Shown here: one piece after another, positions 1 through 8,420 of the stretch
Layout: every line of letters starts with the position of its first letter
Numbering within the stretch: position 1 is the first letter of the stretch
Origin: Bradyrhizobium sp. Y36
Lineage (GTDB): Bacteria > Pseudomonadota > Alphaproteobacteria > Rhizobiales > Xanthobacteraceae
Assembly: GCF_002531575.1 (NCBI RefSeq)
Contig: NZ_NWTI01000001.1
Span: 635,869 to 699,868, forward strand
Direction of reading: 5' to 3'
Length of the DNA stretch: 64,000 nucleotides
Program-made: the position numbers and the translations under genes
The notes under the pieces: model-generated
The model's database searches: none
What the model was told of the DNA's origin: nothing
What the model saw: only the letters and a program-made list of their open reading frames with translations

Positions 1-609
1 AAGGACCTCGCGCGCTGGCTGGTCCACGCCGCTTCGCATCGCGTGAAGCTGTCGGGCTTCGCCGATCACCTCGTCAGCGAATCCGTGTATCTCGACGATC
101 CCGAAGGCAACGGCATCGAGGTCTATGCCGATCGCGATCCCTCGCAATGGCAGTGGAGCGAGGGCAGCGTGAAGATGGCAACGGACGAGCTCAACATCCC
201 CGACCTGCTGTCGCTGACCAATACGCGCGTGCCCGATTATGCCGGGGCGCCGGAGGGCCTGCGCATCGGCCACATGCATCTGCGCGTCGGCGATCTCGCG
301 CAGGCCGGCAGCTTCTATCATGGCGCGATCGGTCTCGATCCCACCCGCAGCCGCAACGGCGCGGCGTTCCTGTCGTCGGGCCGCTACCATCACCACCTCG
401 GCATGAACGTGTGGCAGAGCCAGGGCGCCGGCCAGCGCGACGATCAGATGACGGGCCTCGCCTGGTTTTCGCTGGTGACGGAAAAGCCTGACATCCTCGC
501 CGCCCAGGAGCAGCGCCTGCGCAAGGGCGGCGCGCAGGTGACGGCGCTCGCCAATGGCGTGGAGGCCGTCGATCCCTGGGGCACGCGGGTTCGGCTGCTC
601 CGGATTTGA
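1..609 (+). CDS. VOC (glyoxalase/bleomycin resistance) family protein, 5' truncated
   Basis: The frame is open from the first base, so the true start lies upstream of the window; 202 residues are visible. A second betaalphabetabetabeta module begins near visible residue 90 (HMHLRVGDLAQA) and contains a His-rich strand (YHHHLGMNVWQ), typical of two-module catechol-2,3-dioxygenase-like (CatE-type) VOC proteins. The earlier stretch VYLDDPEGNGIEVYADR is the classic end of the first module with its metal-ligand Glu. Family members bind a divalent metal and act as dioxygenases, isomerases or lyases; the substrate cannot be read here. A DapA-like aldolase gene follows 64 nt later on the same strand. 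Confidence 0.85.
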   Translation, partial: KDLARWLVHAASHRVKLSGFADHLVSESVYLDDPEGNGIEVYADRDPSQWQWSEGSVKMATDELNIPDLLSLTNTRVPDYAGAPEGLRIGHMHLRVGDLAQAGSFYHGAIGLDPTRSRNGAAFLSSGRYHHHLGMNVWQSQGAGQRDDQMTGLAWFSLVTEKPDILAAQEQRLRKGGAQVTALANGVEAVDPWGTRVRLLRI

Positions 610-673
610 TCGCAGGCGCGAGCGTTGCTAAGACCCCTCAGACGCGAACCAGCGCTCCGGGGTCCTCATCGAC

Positions 674-1549
674 ATGACCGAATTCCACGGCGTCTTTCCC
701 TATCTCGTCTCGCCCGTCGATGCCGACGGCGCGGTGCGAACGAACGTGCTCGCAAAGCTCTGCGACGATCTGATCGGCGCCGGCGTGCACGGGCTGACGC
801 CGCTGGGCTCGACCGGCGAGTTCGCCTATCTCAATGCCGCGCAACGCACCGCGATCGTGCAGACCACGATCGAGGCCGCGAAGGGCCGCGTGCCTGTCGT
901 CGCGGGCGTCGCCTCCACCTCGACGGCGGATGCGGTGGCGCAGGCGAAGGCCTATCAGAACTGTGGTGCCAACGGCATCCTGGCGATCCTGGAGGCCTAT
1001 TTCCCACTCGCCGATGCCCAGGTCGAATCCTACTTCCGCGCCATCGCCGATGCCGTCGATATTCCCGTCGTCATCTACACCAATCCGCAATTCCAGCGCT
1101 CCGATCTCACCCTCGACGTCATCGCGCGCCTCGCCGAGCATCCGCGCATCGGCTACATCAAGGACGCCTCGACCAACACCGGCCGGCTGCTCTCGATCAT
1201 GAATCGCTGCGGCGATTCCTTGCGCGTGTTCTCGGCCTCCGCCCACATCCCGGCCGCGGTGATGCTGATCGGCGGGCTGGGCTGGATGGCGGGACCTGCC
1301 TGCATCATCCCGCGCCAGAGTGTCGCGCTCTACGAGCTCGGCAAGGCAGGCCGCTGGGACGAGGCCATGGCGCTGCAGCGCCGGCTCTGGCGCATCAACG
1401 AAGCCTTCGCCCGCTTCAATCTCGCCGCCTGCATCAAGGCGGGGCTGTCGATCCAGGGCTACGACGTCGGCGACCCCATCCCGCCGCAGGCCCCGCTGAC
1501 GGCCGAGGCGCGCAAGGTGGTGGAAGCGGCGCTGGGGGAGCTGGCGTAG
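674..1549 (+). CDS. Dihydrodipicolinate synthase/N-acetylneuraminate lyase family (DapA-like) aldolase
   Basis: A 291-residue class I aldolase of the DHDPS family, the usual length for the family. The carboxylate-binding loop GSTGEF is at residues 45-50, the catalytic Tyr at 135 (VIYTNPQ) and the Schiff-base Lys at 163 (YIKDAST), matching the known spacing of Tyr and Lys in DHDPS. These enzymes condense or cleave pyruvate-like keto acids in the cytoplasm. The location is beside a VOC protein and a molybdenum hydroxylase, not lysine genes, so a catabolic aldolase (for example a keto-deoxy sugar acid or hydroxyproline-type lyase) is more likely than lysine biosynthesis; this is inference. The ATG at 674 has only a weak Shine-Dalgarno. 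Confidence 0.88.
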   Translation: MTEFHGVFPYLVSPVDADGAVRTNVLAKLCDDLIGAGVHGLTPLGSTGEFAYLNAAQRTAIVQTTIEAAKGRVPVVAGVASTSTADAVAQAKAYQNCGANGILAILEAYFPLADAQVESYFRAIADAVDIPVVIYTNPQFQRSDLTLDVIARLAEHPRIGYIKDASTNTGRLLSIMNRCGDSLRVFSASAHIPAAVMLIGGLGWMAGPACIIPRQSVALYELGKAGRWDEAMALQRRLWRINEAFARFNLAACIKAGLSIQGYDVGDPIPPQAPLTAEARKVVEAALGELA

Positions 1550-1553
1550 CTTC

Positions 1554-1645
1554 CGTAGGGTGGGCAAAGCGAAGCGTGCCCACGACTTTTCTCGACGTCT
1601 AAAAGATCGTGGGCACGGCGCAAATGCGCCTTTGCCCACCCTACG
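1554..1645. repeat. Intergenic palindromic repeat, family A
   Basis: Outer arms are cgtagggtgggcaaagc and gcctttgcccaccctacg, so the 92-bp element can fold into a long hairpin; the centre holds a second pair (cgtgcccacgac / gatcgtgggcacg). A full second copy is at 48574-48698 and a half copy at 23057-23098. It starts five bases after the stop of the aldolase gene. The following 130 bases to the next start show no gene I can support. Confidence 0.85.
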
Positions 1646-1774
1646 AAATCGCGGATTTGACGGGCGGCATGCCGAATCCGTGCATATCCCGCCCAAAACC
1701 GTGGCTGGCAAGCCCAAGGTCGATCCGCTAAAAGGCTGCCCGCAGTTTCGAAAAGACCCTGAGGATCCCACGGA

Positions 1775-4096
1775 ATGAATATTCTTCCCGGCAATTTGCG
1801 TTTCGGAGCGGGGCAGCCCGTCAAGCGTTTGGAAGACCAGCGGCTGCTGACCGGGAAGGGGCAATTCATCGACGACAAGCCGGCCGACGGCGCGCTGTGG
1901 TTGCACGTGCTGCGCTCGCCGCATGCGCATGCGAAGATCGTCTCGATCGACACCAGCGCCGCGGCGTCGATGCCCGGTGTCACCGCGATCTACACCGGAG
2001 CGGACCTCGTCAAGGACGACATCGGCAGCATCCCGACGCTGAGCATCTTCAAGCGCCCCGACGGCAAGCCGATGACCGTGCCGCCGCGCCGGCTGCTCGC
2101 CCACGAGATCGTGCGCTATGCCGGCGAGGCCGTGGCGGCCGTCGTGGCCGCCACGCGCGCGGAGGCCCAGAGCGCGGCTGAAGCGATCGTGATCGAATAC
2201 GACGTGCAGCCCGCGGTGGTCGATCCCGTCGAGGCCGTGAAGCCCGGCGCGCCCGTGGTGTGGCCGGAGGCGCCCGACAACATCGTCGGCGCGATGTCTT
2301 ACGGCGACGCCGCCAAGGCGGACGAAGCCTTCGCCAAGGCCGCGCACACGGTCGAGCTCGACATTGTCAGCCAGCGCCTCGTGCCGTCGGCGATGGAGCC
2401 GCGCTCGACCATTGCCGAGATCGACAAGAAGACCGGCCGTCTCCTGCTGCACGTGCAGTCGCAGACCCCGGCCTCGACCCGCGACGTGCTGGCGGAGGCC
2501 GTGCTGAAGCGCCCGAAGGACAGCGTGCGCGTGCTGGTCGGCGACATCGGCGGCGGGTTTGGCCAGAAGACCAACCTCTATCCCGAGGACGGCATCGTCG
2601 CTTACGCCGCGACCAAGCTGAACAAGAAGATCCGCTGGCGCGGCGACCGCACCGACGAGTTCGTCGGCGGCACCCATGGCCGCGATCTCACCTCGACCGC
2701 CTCCTTCGCGCTCGACGAGAAGGGCAAGGTGCTGGCCTATCGCGTCAAGTCGATCGGCTGCACCGGCGCCTATTCCTCGGGTGCGGCGAACATCATCCCG
2801 CTGGTGCTCGGACCGTTCGTGCAGACCGGCGTCTATGATCTGCCCCTGGTGCATTTCGAGGTGCAGTCGGTGATGACGCACACCGCGCCGGTCGGGGCCT
2901 ATCGCGGCGCCGGCCGCCCCGAGGCGGTCTTCATCGTCGAGCGCCTGTTCGACGCGGCGGCCCGCAAGATCGGCATGGATCCGCGCGCGATCCGGAAAGC
3001 CAACTACATCAAGCCGGCGCAGCTGCCCTACACCAATGCGGCCGGCCAGGTCTACGATTCCGGCGCCTTCGCGCACATGCTCGACCGCGCCGTGAAGCTC
3101 GCCGACTGGGACGGCTTTGCCGCGCGCAAGAAGGCGGCGAAGAAGAAGGGCCTGCTCTACGGCCGCGGTCTCACCTCCTACATCGAATGGACCGGCGGCC
3201 GTGCCCACACCGAGAAGGTCAGCCTGCACGCGACCTCGCAAGGGCGCGTCGTGCTGCATTCCGGCACCATGGCGATGGGGCAGGGGCTGCAGACCACGTA
3301 CACCCAGATGATCTCCGACACGCTCGGCATTGCCATGGACAAGATCGACGTGGTCCAGGGCGACACCGATCTGGCCATGGGCTTCGGCAGCGTCGGCTCG
3401 CGCTCGCTGTTCGTCGGCGGCACGGCGGTCGCGGTCTCCTCCAATGATCTGATCCAGAAGGCGCGCGAGAAGGCGGCGAACGTGCTGGAGACCTCGGTCG
3501 AGGACATCGAGTACCAGGGCGGCATGCTGACCGTGGTCGGCACCGACCGCCGCATCAGCCTGTTCGATCTCGCCGAGAAGGAAGGCGGCGCCAAGCTCAG
3601 CGTCGATTCCGAAGGCGAGGTGGACGGCCCGAGCTGGCCGAACGGCACGCATATCTGCGAGGTCGAGATCGACCCGGAGACCGGCGTCTCCAAGGTCGTG
3701 CGCTACACCACCGTCGACGACGTTGGCGTGGCCGTGAACCCGATGCTCGTCACCGGCCAGATCCATGGCGGCGTCGCGCAGGGCATCGGCCAGGCGCTGT
3801 ATGAGGGCGTGTCCTACGATGCCGACGGCCAGCTGCTGACCGCGAGCTACCAGGACTATTGCATCCCGCGCGCCGACGACGTGCCGCCGATCGTGGTGAC
3901 GCTGGACGATTCCGCGCCCTGCCGCACCAACCCGCTCGGCGCCAAGGGCTGCGGCGAATCCGGCGCCATCGGCGGCCCTCCTTGCGTCACCAACGGCGTG
4001 ATGGATGCGCTCGCCGAACTCGGCATCACCCAGCTGAACACCCCGCTGACGCCGCAGAAGATCTGGCAGGCGATCCGGGACGCGAAGGCGAGCTAA
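1775..4096 (+). CDS. Xanthine dehydrogenase family molybdopterin-binding (large) subunit, CoxL form II-like
   Basis: A 773-residue protein with the layout of the molybdenum-cofactor subunit of aerobic CO dehydrogenase/xanthine dehydrogenase enzymes: an N-terminal ald_xan_dh domain (about residues 20-135), then the Moco-binding domain. [11 protein letters not shown] lies near 255, AYRGAGRP near 375 and the catalytic Glu motif GCGESG near 725. The AYRGAGR loop is the form II type; true CO-oxidizing form I CoxL has AYRCSFR. So a hydroxylase of an aldehyde, N-heterocycle or similar substrate is likelier than CO oxidation. The FAD (medium) and 2Fe-2S (small) subunit genes that normally sit beside it are absent on both sides. 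Translation starts at ATG 1775 after gaggatcccacgga. Confidence 0.9.
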   Translation: MNILPGNLRFGAGQPVKRLEDQRLLTGKGQFIDDKPADGALWLHVLRSPHAHAKIVSIDTSAAASMPGVTAIYTGADLVKDDIGSIPTLSIFKRPDGKPMTVPPRRLLAHEIVRYAGEAVAAVVAATRAEAQSAAEAIVIEYDVQPAVVDPVEAVKPGAPVVWPEAPDNIVGAMSYGDAAKADEAFAKAAHTVELDIVSQRLVPSAMEPRSTIAEIDKKTGRLLLHVQSQTPASTRDVLAEAVLKRPKDSVRVLVGDIGGGFGQKTNLYPEDGIVAYAATKLNKKIRWRGDRTDEFVGGTHGRDLTSTASFALDEKGKVLAYRVKSIGCTGAYSSGAANIIPLVLGPFVQTGVYDLPLVHFEVQSVMTHTAPVGAYRGAGRPEAVFIVERLFDAAARKIGMDPRAIRKANYIKPAQLPYTNAAGQVYDSGAFAHMLDRAVKLADWDGFAARKKAAKKKGLLYGRGLTSYIEWTGGRAHTEKVSLHATSQGRVVLHSGTMAMGQGLQTTYTQMISDTLGIAMDKIDVVQGDTDLAMGFGSVGSRSLFVGGTAVAVSSNDLIQKAREKAANVLETSVEDIEYQGGMLTVVGTDRRISLFDLAEKEGGAKLSVDSEGEVDGPSWPNGTHICEVEIDPETGVSKVVRYTTVDDVGVAVNPMLVTGQIHGGVAQGIGQALYEGVSYDADGQLLTASYQDYCIPRADDVPPIVVTLDDSAPCRTNPLGAKGCGESGAIGGPPCVTNGVMDALAELGITQLNTPLTPQKIWQAIRDAKAS

Positions 4097-4108
4097 TTGC
4101 TCGGCGCG

Positions 4109-4194
4109 GTAGCCCGGATGGAGCGCAGCGAAATCCGGGGCCGCTGCCTCGCGGAAACACCGTCCCGGATTGCGCTGTGCTCCATCCGGGCTAC
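4109..4194. repeat. Intergenic palindromic repeat, family B
   Basis: Arms gtagcccggatggagcgcag and ctgtgctccatccgggctac pair across an 86-bp element. It fills the convergent junction between the molybdenum hydroxylase gene and the acyl-CoA dehydrogenase gene, 12 bases from one stop and 5 from the other. Further copies are at 30866-30950 and 39938-40059. Confidence 0.85.
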
Positions 4195-4199
4195 AAGAC

Positions 4200-5396
4200 T
4201 CAAATCCCCAGCATCATCTTCGCGATGATATCGCGCTGGATCTCCGAGGTGCCGCCGAAGATCGTGTAGGCACGGCCGTTGAGATATTCCGGCACCACCG
4301 TCAGCATCTCCTCAGGGATGGCCGGCTCGTGGTTGAGCTTGTAGAGCGGGCGCATCGGCTCGACGGCGAGGGCGTCGTGGCCGATCACGTCGACGCCGAG
4401 GCGCGTCACGGCCTGGCGGATCTCGCTGTTGCGCAGCTTCAGGATCGACGAGACCGCGCCGGGATTTTGACCCGTCTGCAGCGCCGAGAGCACGCGCAGC
4501 TCGGTCATCTCCAGCGCGTCGATGTCGACCTCGACCTCGGAGATGCGCGAGGCGATATCGGGACTGTCGATGGCGCGGCCGGTCAGATCGGATTCGGCGA
4601 GATCGGAGATCGCCTTCAGCCCCTCGCGGAGCTTGGCCGAGGCGATGCCGGAGCCGCGCTCGAACTCGAGCAGATATTTGCCGTAGGTCCAGCCCTTGCC
4701 TTCCTCACCAACGCGGTTGGCGACGGGCACGCGGACGTCGTCGAAGAACACCTGGTTGACCTCGTGATCGCCGCCGATGGTGAGGATCGGGCGCGTCGTG
4801 ATGCCCGGCGTCTTCATGTCGATCAGGATGAAGCTGATGCCGTCCTGCTGCCGCGGCCCGTCACTGGTGCGCACCAGCGCGAACATGCGGTTGGCGTGAT
4901 GGGCATGCGTGGTCCAGATCTTGGTGCCGTTGATGATGTAGTCGTCGCCGTCGCGCACCGCGCGCGTCTTCAGCGAGGAGAGATCGGAGCCGGAGCCCGG
5001 CTCGGAATAGCCCTGGCACCAATAATCCTCGCCGGAGAGGATTCGCGGCAGATAGAAGTTCTTCTGCTCGGGACTGCCGAAACCTATGATGACGGGCCCG
5101 ACCATCTTCACGCCCATCACGTTCACATTGGGCACGCCGGCCCGCGCGCATTCGGTCTCGAAGATCCAGCGCTGCGCCGGCGTCCACGCCGGGCCGCCAT
5201 GCTCGACCGGCCAGCCCGGCGCGCCCCAGCCATTGGCATGCAGCGCGCGTTGCCAGGCCATGCCGATGTCGGGGTCGGAGAACACCGACGGCGTCAGCGC
5301 GGTCGCGCGCTTCATCTCCTCGGTGAGATTTTTGGCAATGAAGCCGCGCACCTCGCTCTGGAAGGCGCGCTCCTCGGCATTGAAATTGAGGTCCAT
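4200..5396 (-). CDS. Acyl-CoA dehydrogenase family protein, large-subunit (PimC) type
   Basis: A 398-residue FAD acyl-CoA dehydrogenase. Typical motifs are visible: WCQGYSEPGSGSDLSSLKT (FAD/substrate loop), INGTKIWTTHAH (FAD isoalloxazine contact), DVRVPVANRVGEEGKGW, and a C-terminal FGGTSEIQRDIIAKMM helix. It follows another acyl-CoA dehydrogenase with a 15-base gap and an enoyl-CoA hydratase further upstream, all on the minus strand, so it is the third gene of a beta-oxidation operon. The pairing of a longer and a shorter dehydrogenase resembles the PimC/PimD pimeloyl-CoA dehydrogenase of Rhodopseudomonas. That would fit a heteromeric enzyme acting on dicarboxylyl- or branched acyl-CoA, but the substrate is inference. 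Confidence 0.92.
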   Translation of the reverse strand: MDLNFNAEERAFQSEVRGFIAKNLTEEMKRATALTPSVFSDPDIGMAWQRALHANGWGAPGWPVEHGGPAWTPAQRWIFETECARAGVPNVNVMGVKMVGPVIIGFGSPEQKNFYLPRILSGEDYWCQGYSEPGSGSDLSSLKTRAVRDGDDYIINGTKIWTTHAHHANRMFALVRTSDGPRQQDGISFILIDMKTPGITTRPILTIGGDHEVNQVFFDDVRVPVANRVGEEGKGWTYGKYLLEFERGSGIASAKLREGLKAISDLAESDLTGRAIDSPDIASRISEVEVDIDALEMTELRVLSALQTGQNPGAVSSILKLRNSEIRQAVTRLGVDVIGHDALAVEPMRPLYKLNHEPAIPEEMLTVVPEYLNGRAYTIFGGTSEIQRDIIAKMMLGI

Positions 5397-5411
5397 GAGG
5401 CTCTCCCGGTG

Positions 5412-6551
5412 TCAGGCTTTGCGGCCAAGCTCGGCATGGCGGGCATAGTGATGCGCGCTGCCGCCGAACAGCGTGTCGAAGGCGACGAGGCGCTTGAAAT
5501 AGGCGCCGACTTCGAGCTCCTCGGTGACGCCCATGCCGCCGTGAAGCTGGATCGACTGCTCGCCGACGAAGCGGGCGCATTTGCCGATCTTGGCCTTCGC
5601 GCCTGACGCGGCCCGAGCCCGCTCGGTCGGCGGGCTGTCCGCCTTCAGTGCAGCCCGCAGCGCCATCGAGCGCGCCTCGTCCACCTGCATCGCCATGTCG
5701 GCGAGGCGGTGGCGGATCACCTGGTTGGCCGAGAGTGGCCGGCCGAACTGTTTTCTGATCTTGGTGTAGTCGAGCGTCGTGTCGAGCAGCGTCTGCATGA
5801 TGCCGACGGCCTCCGCGCCGAGCGCGGCCATGGCACGGTCGACGGCCCATTCGATCGCAGGCAGCACGTCGTGACCGTCCCCGAGCAGCGCATCCTCGGG
5901 CAGATGCACGTCCGAGAGTTCAATGTTGCAGGCGCGCCCGCCGCCCAGGCGCGCGTAGTCTGAGATCGCGAGGCCCGGCGCGGTCGCCGGGACCACGAAC
6001 AGGCCGATCCGCCCCGAAGGCCCGTGATGGTCGTGGATAAGCGCGGAGACGATGATCTCATCGGCGGCGTGGCCGTCGAGCACCGCGATCTTGCTGCCGG
6101 ACAGGCGCCAGCCCTGCGCCGTCTTCGTCGCCGATGTCGCGACCTTGGCGAGATCGAAGCGTGCCGCGCGCTCGGAATGCGCGAAGGCGAGCTTCAACGT
6201 GCCGTCCGCGACCTTCGGCAGGCGCGCCTGCTTCTGCTCCTTGCTGCCGCATCTGTCGACCAGCGCCGCTCCAAGCACCACGGTCGCGACATAGGGCTCC
6301 GACACCAGTCCGCGGCCGAACGCTTCCATCAGGATGCCGATCTCGACCGCGCCGCCGCCGAGCCCGTCGAACTCCTCGGGAATGGGCAGCGCCAGCCAGC
6401 CGAGCTCGGCAAACTGCTTCCACACCGCAGGGCTGAAGCCGAGCGGATCGTTCGCCATCTTGCGGCGATGATCGGCATTGTAGCTGCCGGCCACGAAACG
6501 CTCCGCGCTCTCGCGCAGCAGTTTCTGCTCGTCACTGAGATTGAGGTCCAT
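5412..6551 (-). CDS. Acyl-CoA dehydrogenase family protein, small-subunit (PimD) type
   Basis: A 379-residue acyl-CoA dehydrogenase starting MDLNLSDEQKLLRESAERF, the usual N-terminus; a longer in-frame opening exists upstream but would overlap the preceding gene. It keeps the family fold (FDGLGGGAVEIGILMEAFGR, QLHGGMGVTEE near the C-terminus) but is divergent in the FAD loop, where the S-E-P-G-S-G-S-D motif of the downstream partner is missing and the stretch reads LAFAHSERAARFD. This is common in the smaller partner of paired acyl-CoA dehydrogenases. The gap to the enoyl-CoA hydratase stop is 4 bases and to the downstream dehydrogenase 15 bases, so the three are co-transcribed. Confidence 0.9.
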   Translation of the reverse strand: MDLNLSDEQKLLRESAERFVAGSYNADHRRKMANDPLGFSPAVWKQFAELGWLALPIPEEFDGLGGGAVEIGILMEAFGRGLVSEPYVATVVLGAALVDRCGSKEQKQARLPKVADGTLKLAFAHSERAARFDLAKVATSATKTAQGWRLSGSKIAVLDGHAADEIIVSALIHDHHGPSGRIGLFVVPATAPGLAISDYARLGGGRACNIELSDVHLPEDALLGDGHDVLPAIEWAVDRAMAALGAEAVGIMQTLLDTTLDYTKIRKQFGRPLSANQVIRHRLADMAMQVDEARSMALRAALKADSPPTERARAASGAKAKIGKCARFVGEQSIQLHGGMGVTEELEVGAYFKRLVAFDTLFGGSAHHYARHAELGRKA

Positions 6552-6555
6552 GGTT

Positions 6556-7410
6556 CTACTCCGCGGCCGCCGGCGGCTTGCGCACGGAGGGATGCAGTCC
6601 GGATGGATCGACCACCATGCCGAACTCCTGAAGATTGTGGGCGTGACAGAGCTGATGCAGCGCAAAGGCCTGGTCGATCGCGGCGGGCTGGCCCATCACG
6701 TCGACCGAGCGGTTCACCGCCTCCTTGGTCATCTTCAGCGCGAAGGACGGCTTTGTCGCGATCCGGCGCGCCAGCTCCAGCACGCGCGACGATAGTTCCG
6801 CGCGCGGCACGACCTGATTGACCATGCCGAGCTGGTGCGCCTCCTGCGCGCTCCAGCTGTCGGCGGTGAACAGCAGCTCCTTGGCCTTGCGCGGGCCGAG
6901 CTCCCAGGGATGCACGAACCATTCGACGCCGCAAACGCCCATGGTGACGACGGGGTCGCAGAATTGCGCATCGTCGCTGGCGACGATGAGGTCGCAGGCC
7001 CAGGCCAGCATCAAGCCGCCCGCGATGCATTTGCCATGGACTTCGGCGATGGTCGGCTTTGCCAGATTGCGCCAGCGCCGCGTGATCTGGAGATAAATTT
7101 CCTGCTCGCGCGCGAAGCGGCCGTGCGCGTTGGCTTCCGCAAAGCCGCCCCAATTTCCGATCGGCGGGAAATCGACGCCGGCCGCGTTCTTGCCGCCGGG
7201 GCGAAGATCATGGCCCGAGGAGAAATGCGGGCCGTTACCGGCAAGGATGATGACCTTGACCGCATCGTCCTGCACCGCCGCGTCGAAGGCGGCGTTGAGG
7301 TCGTAGGTCATCTGCAGGTTCTGTGCGTTGCGCGCCTCGGGCCGGTTCATCACGACCCGGGTGATGTCAGGCTCGGGCCGCTCCACGAGGATGGTCTCGA
7401 ACGAGGTCAT
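6556..7410 (-). CDS. Enoyl-CoA hydratase/isomerase family protein
   Basis: A 284-residue crotonase-fold protein and first gene of the minus-strand operon. The oxyanion-hole segments are LAGNGPHFSSGHDLRPG and HGKCIAGGLMLAWACDLIVASD. The usual second catalytic Glu region reads TMGVCGVEWFVHPWELGPRKAKELL, with an extra tryptophan-rich stretch seen in a subgroup of uncertain substrate. The frame stays open far upstream through a palindromic repeat, but the MTSFETILVERPEPD start at 7410 gives a normal length. It should act with the two acyl-CoA dehydrogenases downstream in cytoplasmic beta-oxidation of a CoA thioester whose identity I cannot tell. Confidence 0.9.
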   Translation of the reverse strand: MTSFETILVERPEPDITRVVMNRPEARNAQNLQMTYDLNAAFDAAVQDDAVKVIILAGNGPHFSSGHDLRPGGKNAAGVDFPPIGNWGGFAEANAHGRFAREQEIYLQITRRWRNLAKPTIAEVHGKCIAGGLMLAWACDLIVASDDAQFCDPVVTMGVCGVEWFVHPWELGPRKAKELLFTADSWSAQEAHQLGMVNQVVPRAELSSRVLELARRIATKPSFALKMTKEAVNRSVDVMGQPAAIDQAFALHQLCHAHNLQEFGMVVDPSGLHPSVRKPPAAAE

Positions 7411-7525
7411 CGCGTTCCCCCCGGTACTCTGTCTTATTGTTTCCTCGAGTTGACTATGTCGGTCAGGGATAGGCAAGAGGCTTGCGTCAGCCGGCTGGGG
7501 CAGCGGTGCGCAACTGTTTGTCGCC

Positions 7526-7599
7526 GTCATTCCGGGGCGCGAAGCGAACCCCGAATCTCGAGATTCCGGGTTCGATGCTGCGCATCGCCCCGGAATGAC
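7526..7599. repeat. Intergenic palindromic repeat, family C
   Basis: The arms are gtcattccggggcgcgaag and a complementary cgccccggaatgac at the other end, with an inner pair aatctcgagatt at the tip. The 74-bp element lies in the divergent region between the enoyl-CoA hydratase and lemA-like genes. It is the only clear copy of this exact family in the window, though its ends resemble family D. Confidence 0.8.
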
Positions 7600-7666
7600 A
7601 TTCTGAAGCTGGCGTCTTGCGGGTCCCATCTGGTAGTTTGCGCCGGATTCCACCGGGAGAAATGAG

Positions 7667-8275
7667 ATGCGCAAGATCCTGACCGTGCTGGCGGCGCTGG
7701 CCTCGCTGAGCCTCACCAATTGCGGCTACAACGCGATCCAGAGCGAGGACGAGCAGATCAAGGCGAACTGGTCCGAGGTCGTGAACCAGTATCAGCGCCG
7801 GGCCGATCTCGTGCCCAACCTCGTCAACTCGGTGAAGGGTTTTGCCCAGCAGGAGAAAGACGTGCTGCTCGGCGTCACCAATGCGCGCGCCAAGGTCGGC
7901 AGCATCCAGGCAACGCCCGAGGTGCTGAACGATCCGGCCGCCTTCCAGAAGTTCCAGGCGGCCCAGGGCGAGCTCTCGAGCGCGCTGTCGCGGCTCCTGG
8001 TGGTGACTGAAAACTATCCGCAGCTCAAGTCCGACGCCTTGTTCAAGGATCTGATGTCGCAGCTCGAGGGCACCGAGAATCGCATCACCGTGGCGCGCAA
8101 CCGCTACATCAAGTCGGTGCAGGACTATAACGTCACCATCCGCTCCTTCCCCAGCAACCTCACGGCGATGATGTTCGGCTACAAGGAGAAGCCGAACTTC
8201 TCGGTCGCAAACGAGAAGGAGATCTCGACTGCGCCGAAGGTCGATTTCAATCCGGCGCCTGCGCCGTCGAAGTAA
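7667..8275 (+). CDS. lemA: LemA family protein
   Basis: A 202-residue LemA protein: an N-terminal membrane segment followed by long helices, with the family core NWSEVVNQYQRRADLVPNLV near residues 38-57 and a tail ending in FNPAPAPSK. A cysteine at position 19 (LTNCGYN) sits where LemA proteins often have a lipobox, but the residue before it is Asn, not Gly or Ala, so lipidation is uncertain. Two TPM-domain genes follow on the same strand, the common lemA-TPM arrangement. The family is membrane-associated with no settled biochemical role; links to envelope stress are known in some bacteria. The ATG at 7667 follows gggagaaatgag. Confidence 0.92.
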   Translation: MRKILTVLAALASLSLTNCGYNAIQSEDEQIKANWSEVVNQYQRRADLVPNLVNSVKGFAQQEKDVLLGVTNARAKVGSIQATPEVLNDPAAFQKFQAAQGELSSALSRLLVVTENYPQLKSDALFKDLMSQLEGTENRITVARNRYIKSVQDYNVTIRSFPSNLTAMMFGYKEKPNFSVANEKEISTAPKVDFNPAPAPSK

Positions 8276-8315
8276 GCGCGCGCCGTCTTGCGAATGCGCC
8301 AAACCCCACCCACCA

Positions 8316-8420
8316 CTGTCATTCCCCGCGCAGGCGGGGAATCCAGTACGCCGCGGCTTCACGGCTCAAGCACTGCGGCCTCTGGAATACTGGATCGCCT
8401 GCCTTCGCGGGCGATGACAG
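8316..8420. repeat. Intergenic palindromic repeat, family D, overlapping a start codon
   Basis: Arms ctgtcattccccgcgcaggc and gccttcgcgggcgatgacag enclose inner arms atccagta / tactggat. Copies at 29349-29449 and 37042-37157 share this plan. The last seven bases, atgacag, contain the ATG (8414) of the downstream TPM-domain gene, so the repeat end supplies the apparent start codon. Confidence 0.85.

Noticed and set aside
1560..1778. A 72-codon plus-strand frame between the aldolase and molybdenum hydroxylase genes
   Set aside because: It is made mostly of the family A palindromic repeat and overlaps the next start by 4 bases without its own ribosome site.
638..3766. A 1042-codon open frame on the minus strand opposite the aldolase and molybdenum hydroxylase genes
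   Set aside because: It runs antisense to two genes with clear catalytic motifs. Its translation is rich in Arg/Gly/Asp/His without domain patterns, the usual shadow of high-GC codon use.
1775..4096. Aerobic CO dehydrogenase (form I CoxL)
   Set aside because: The active-site loop is AYRGAGR, not AYRCSFR, and CoxM and CoxS genes are missing.
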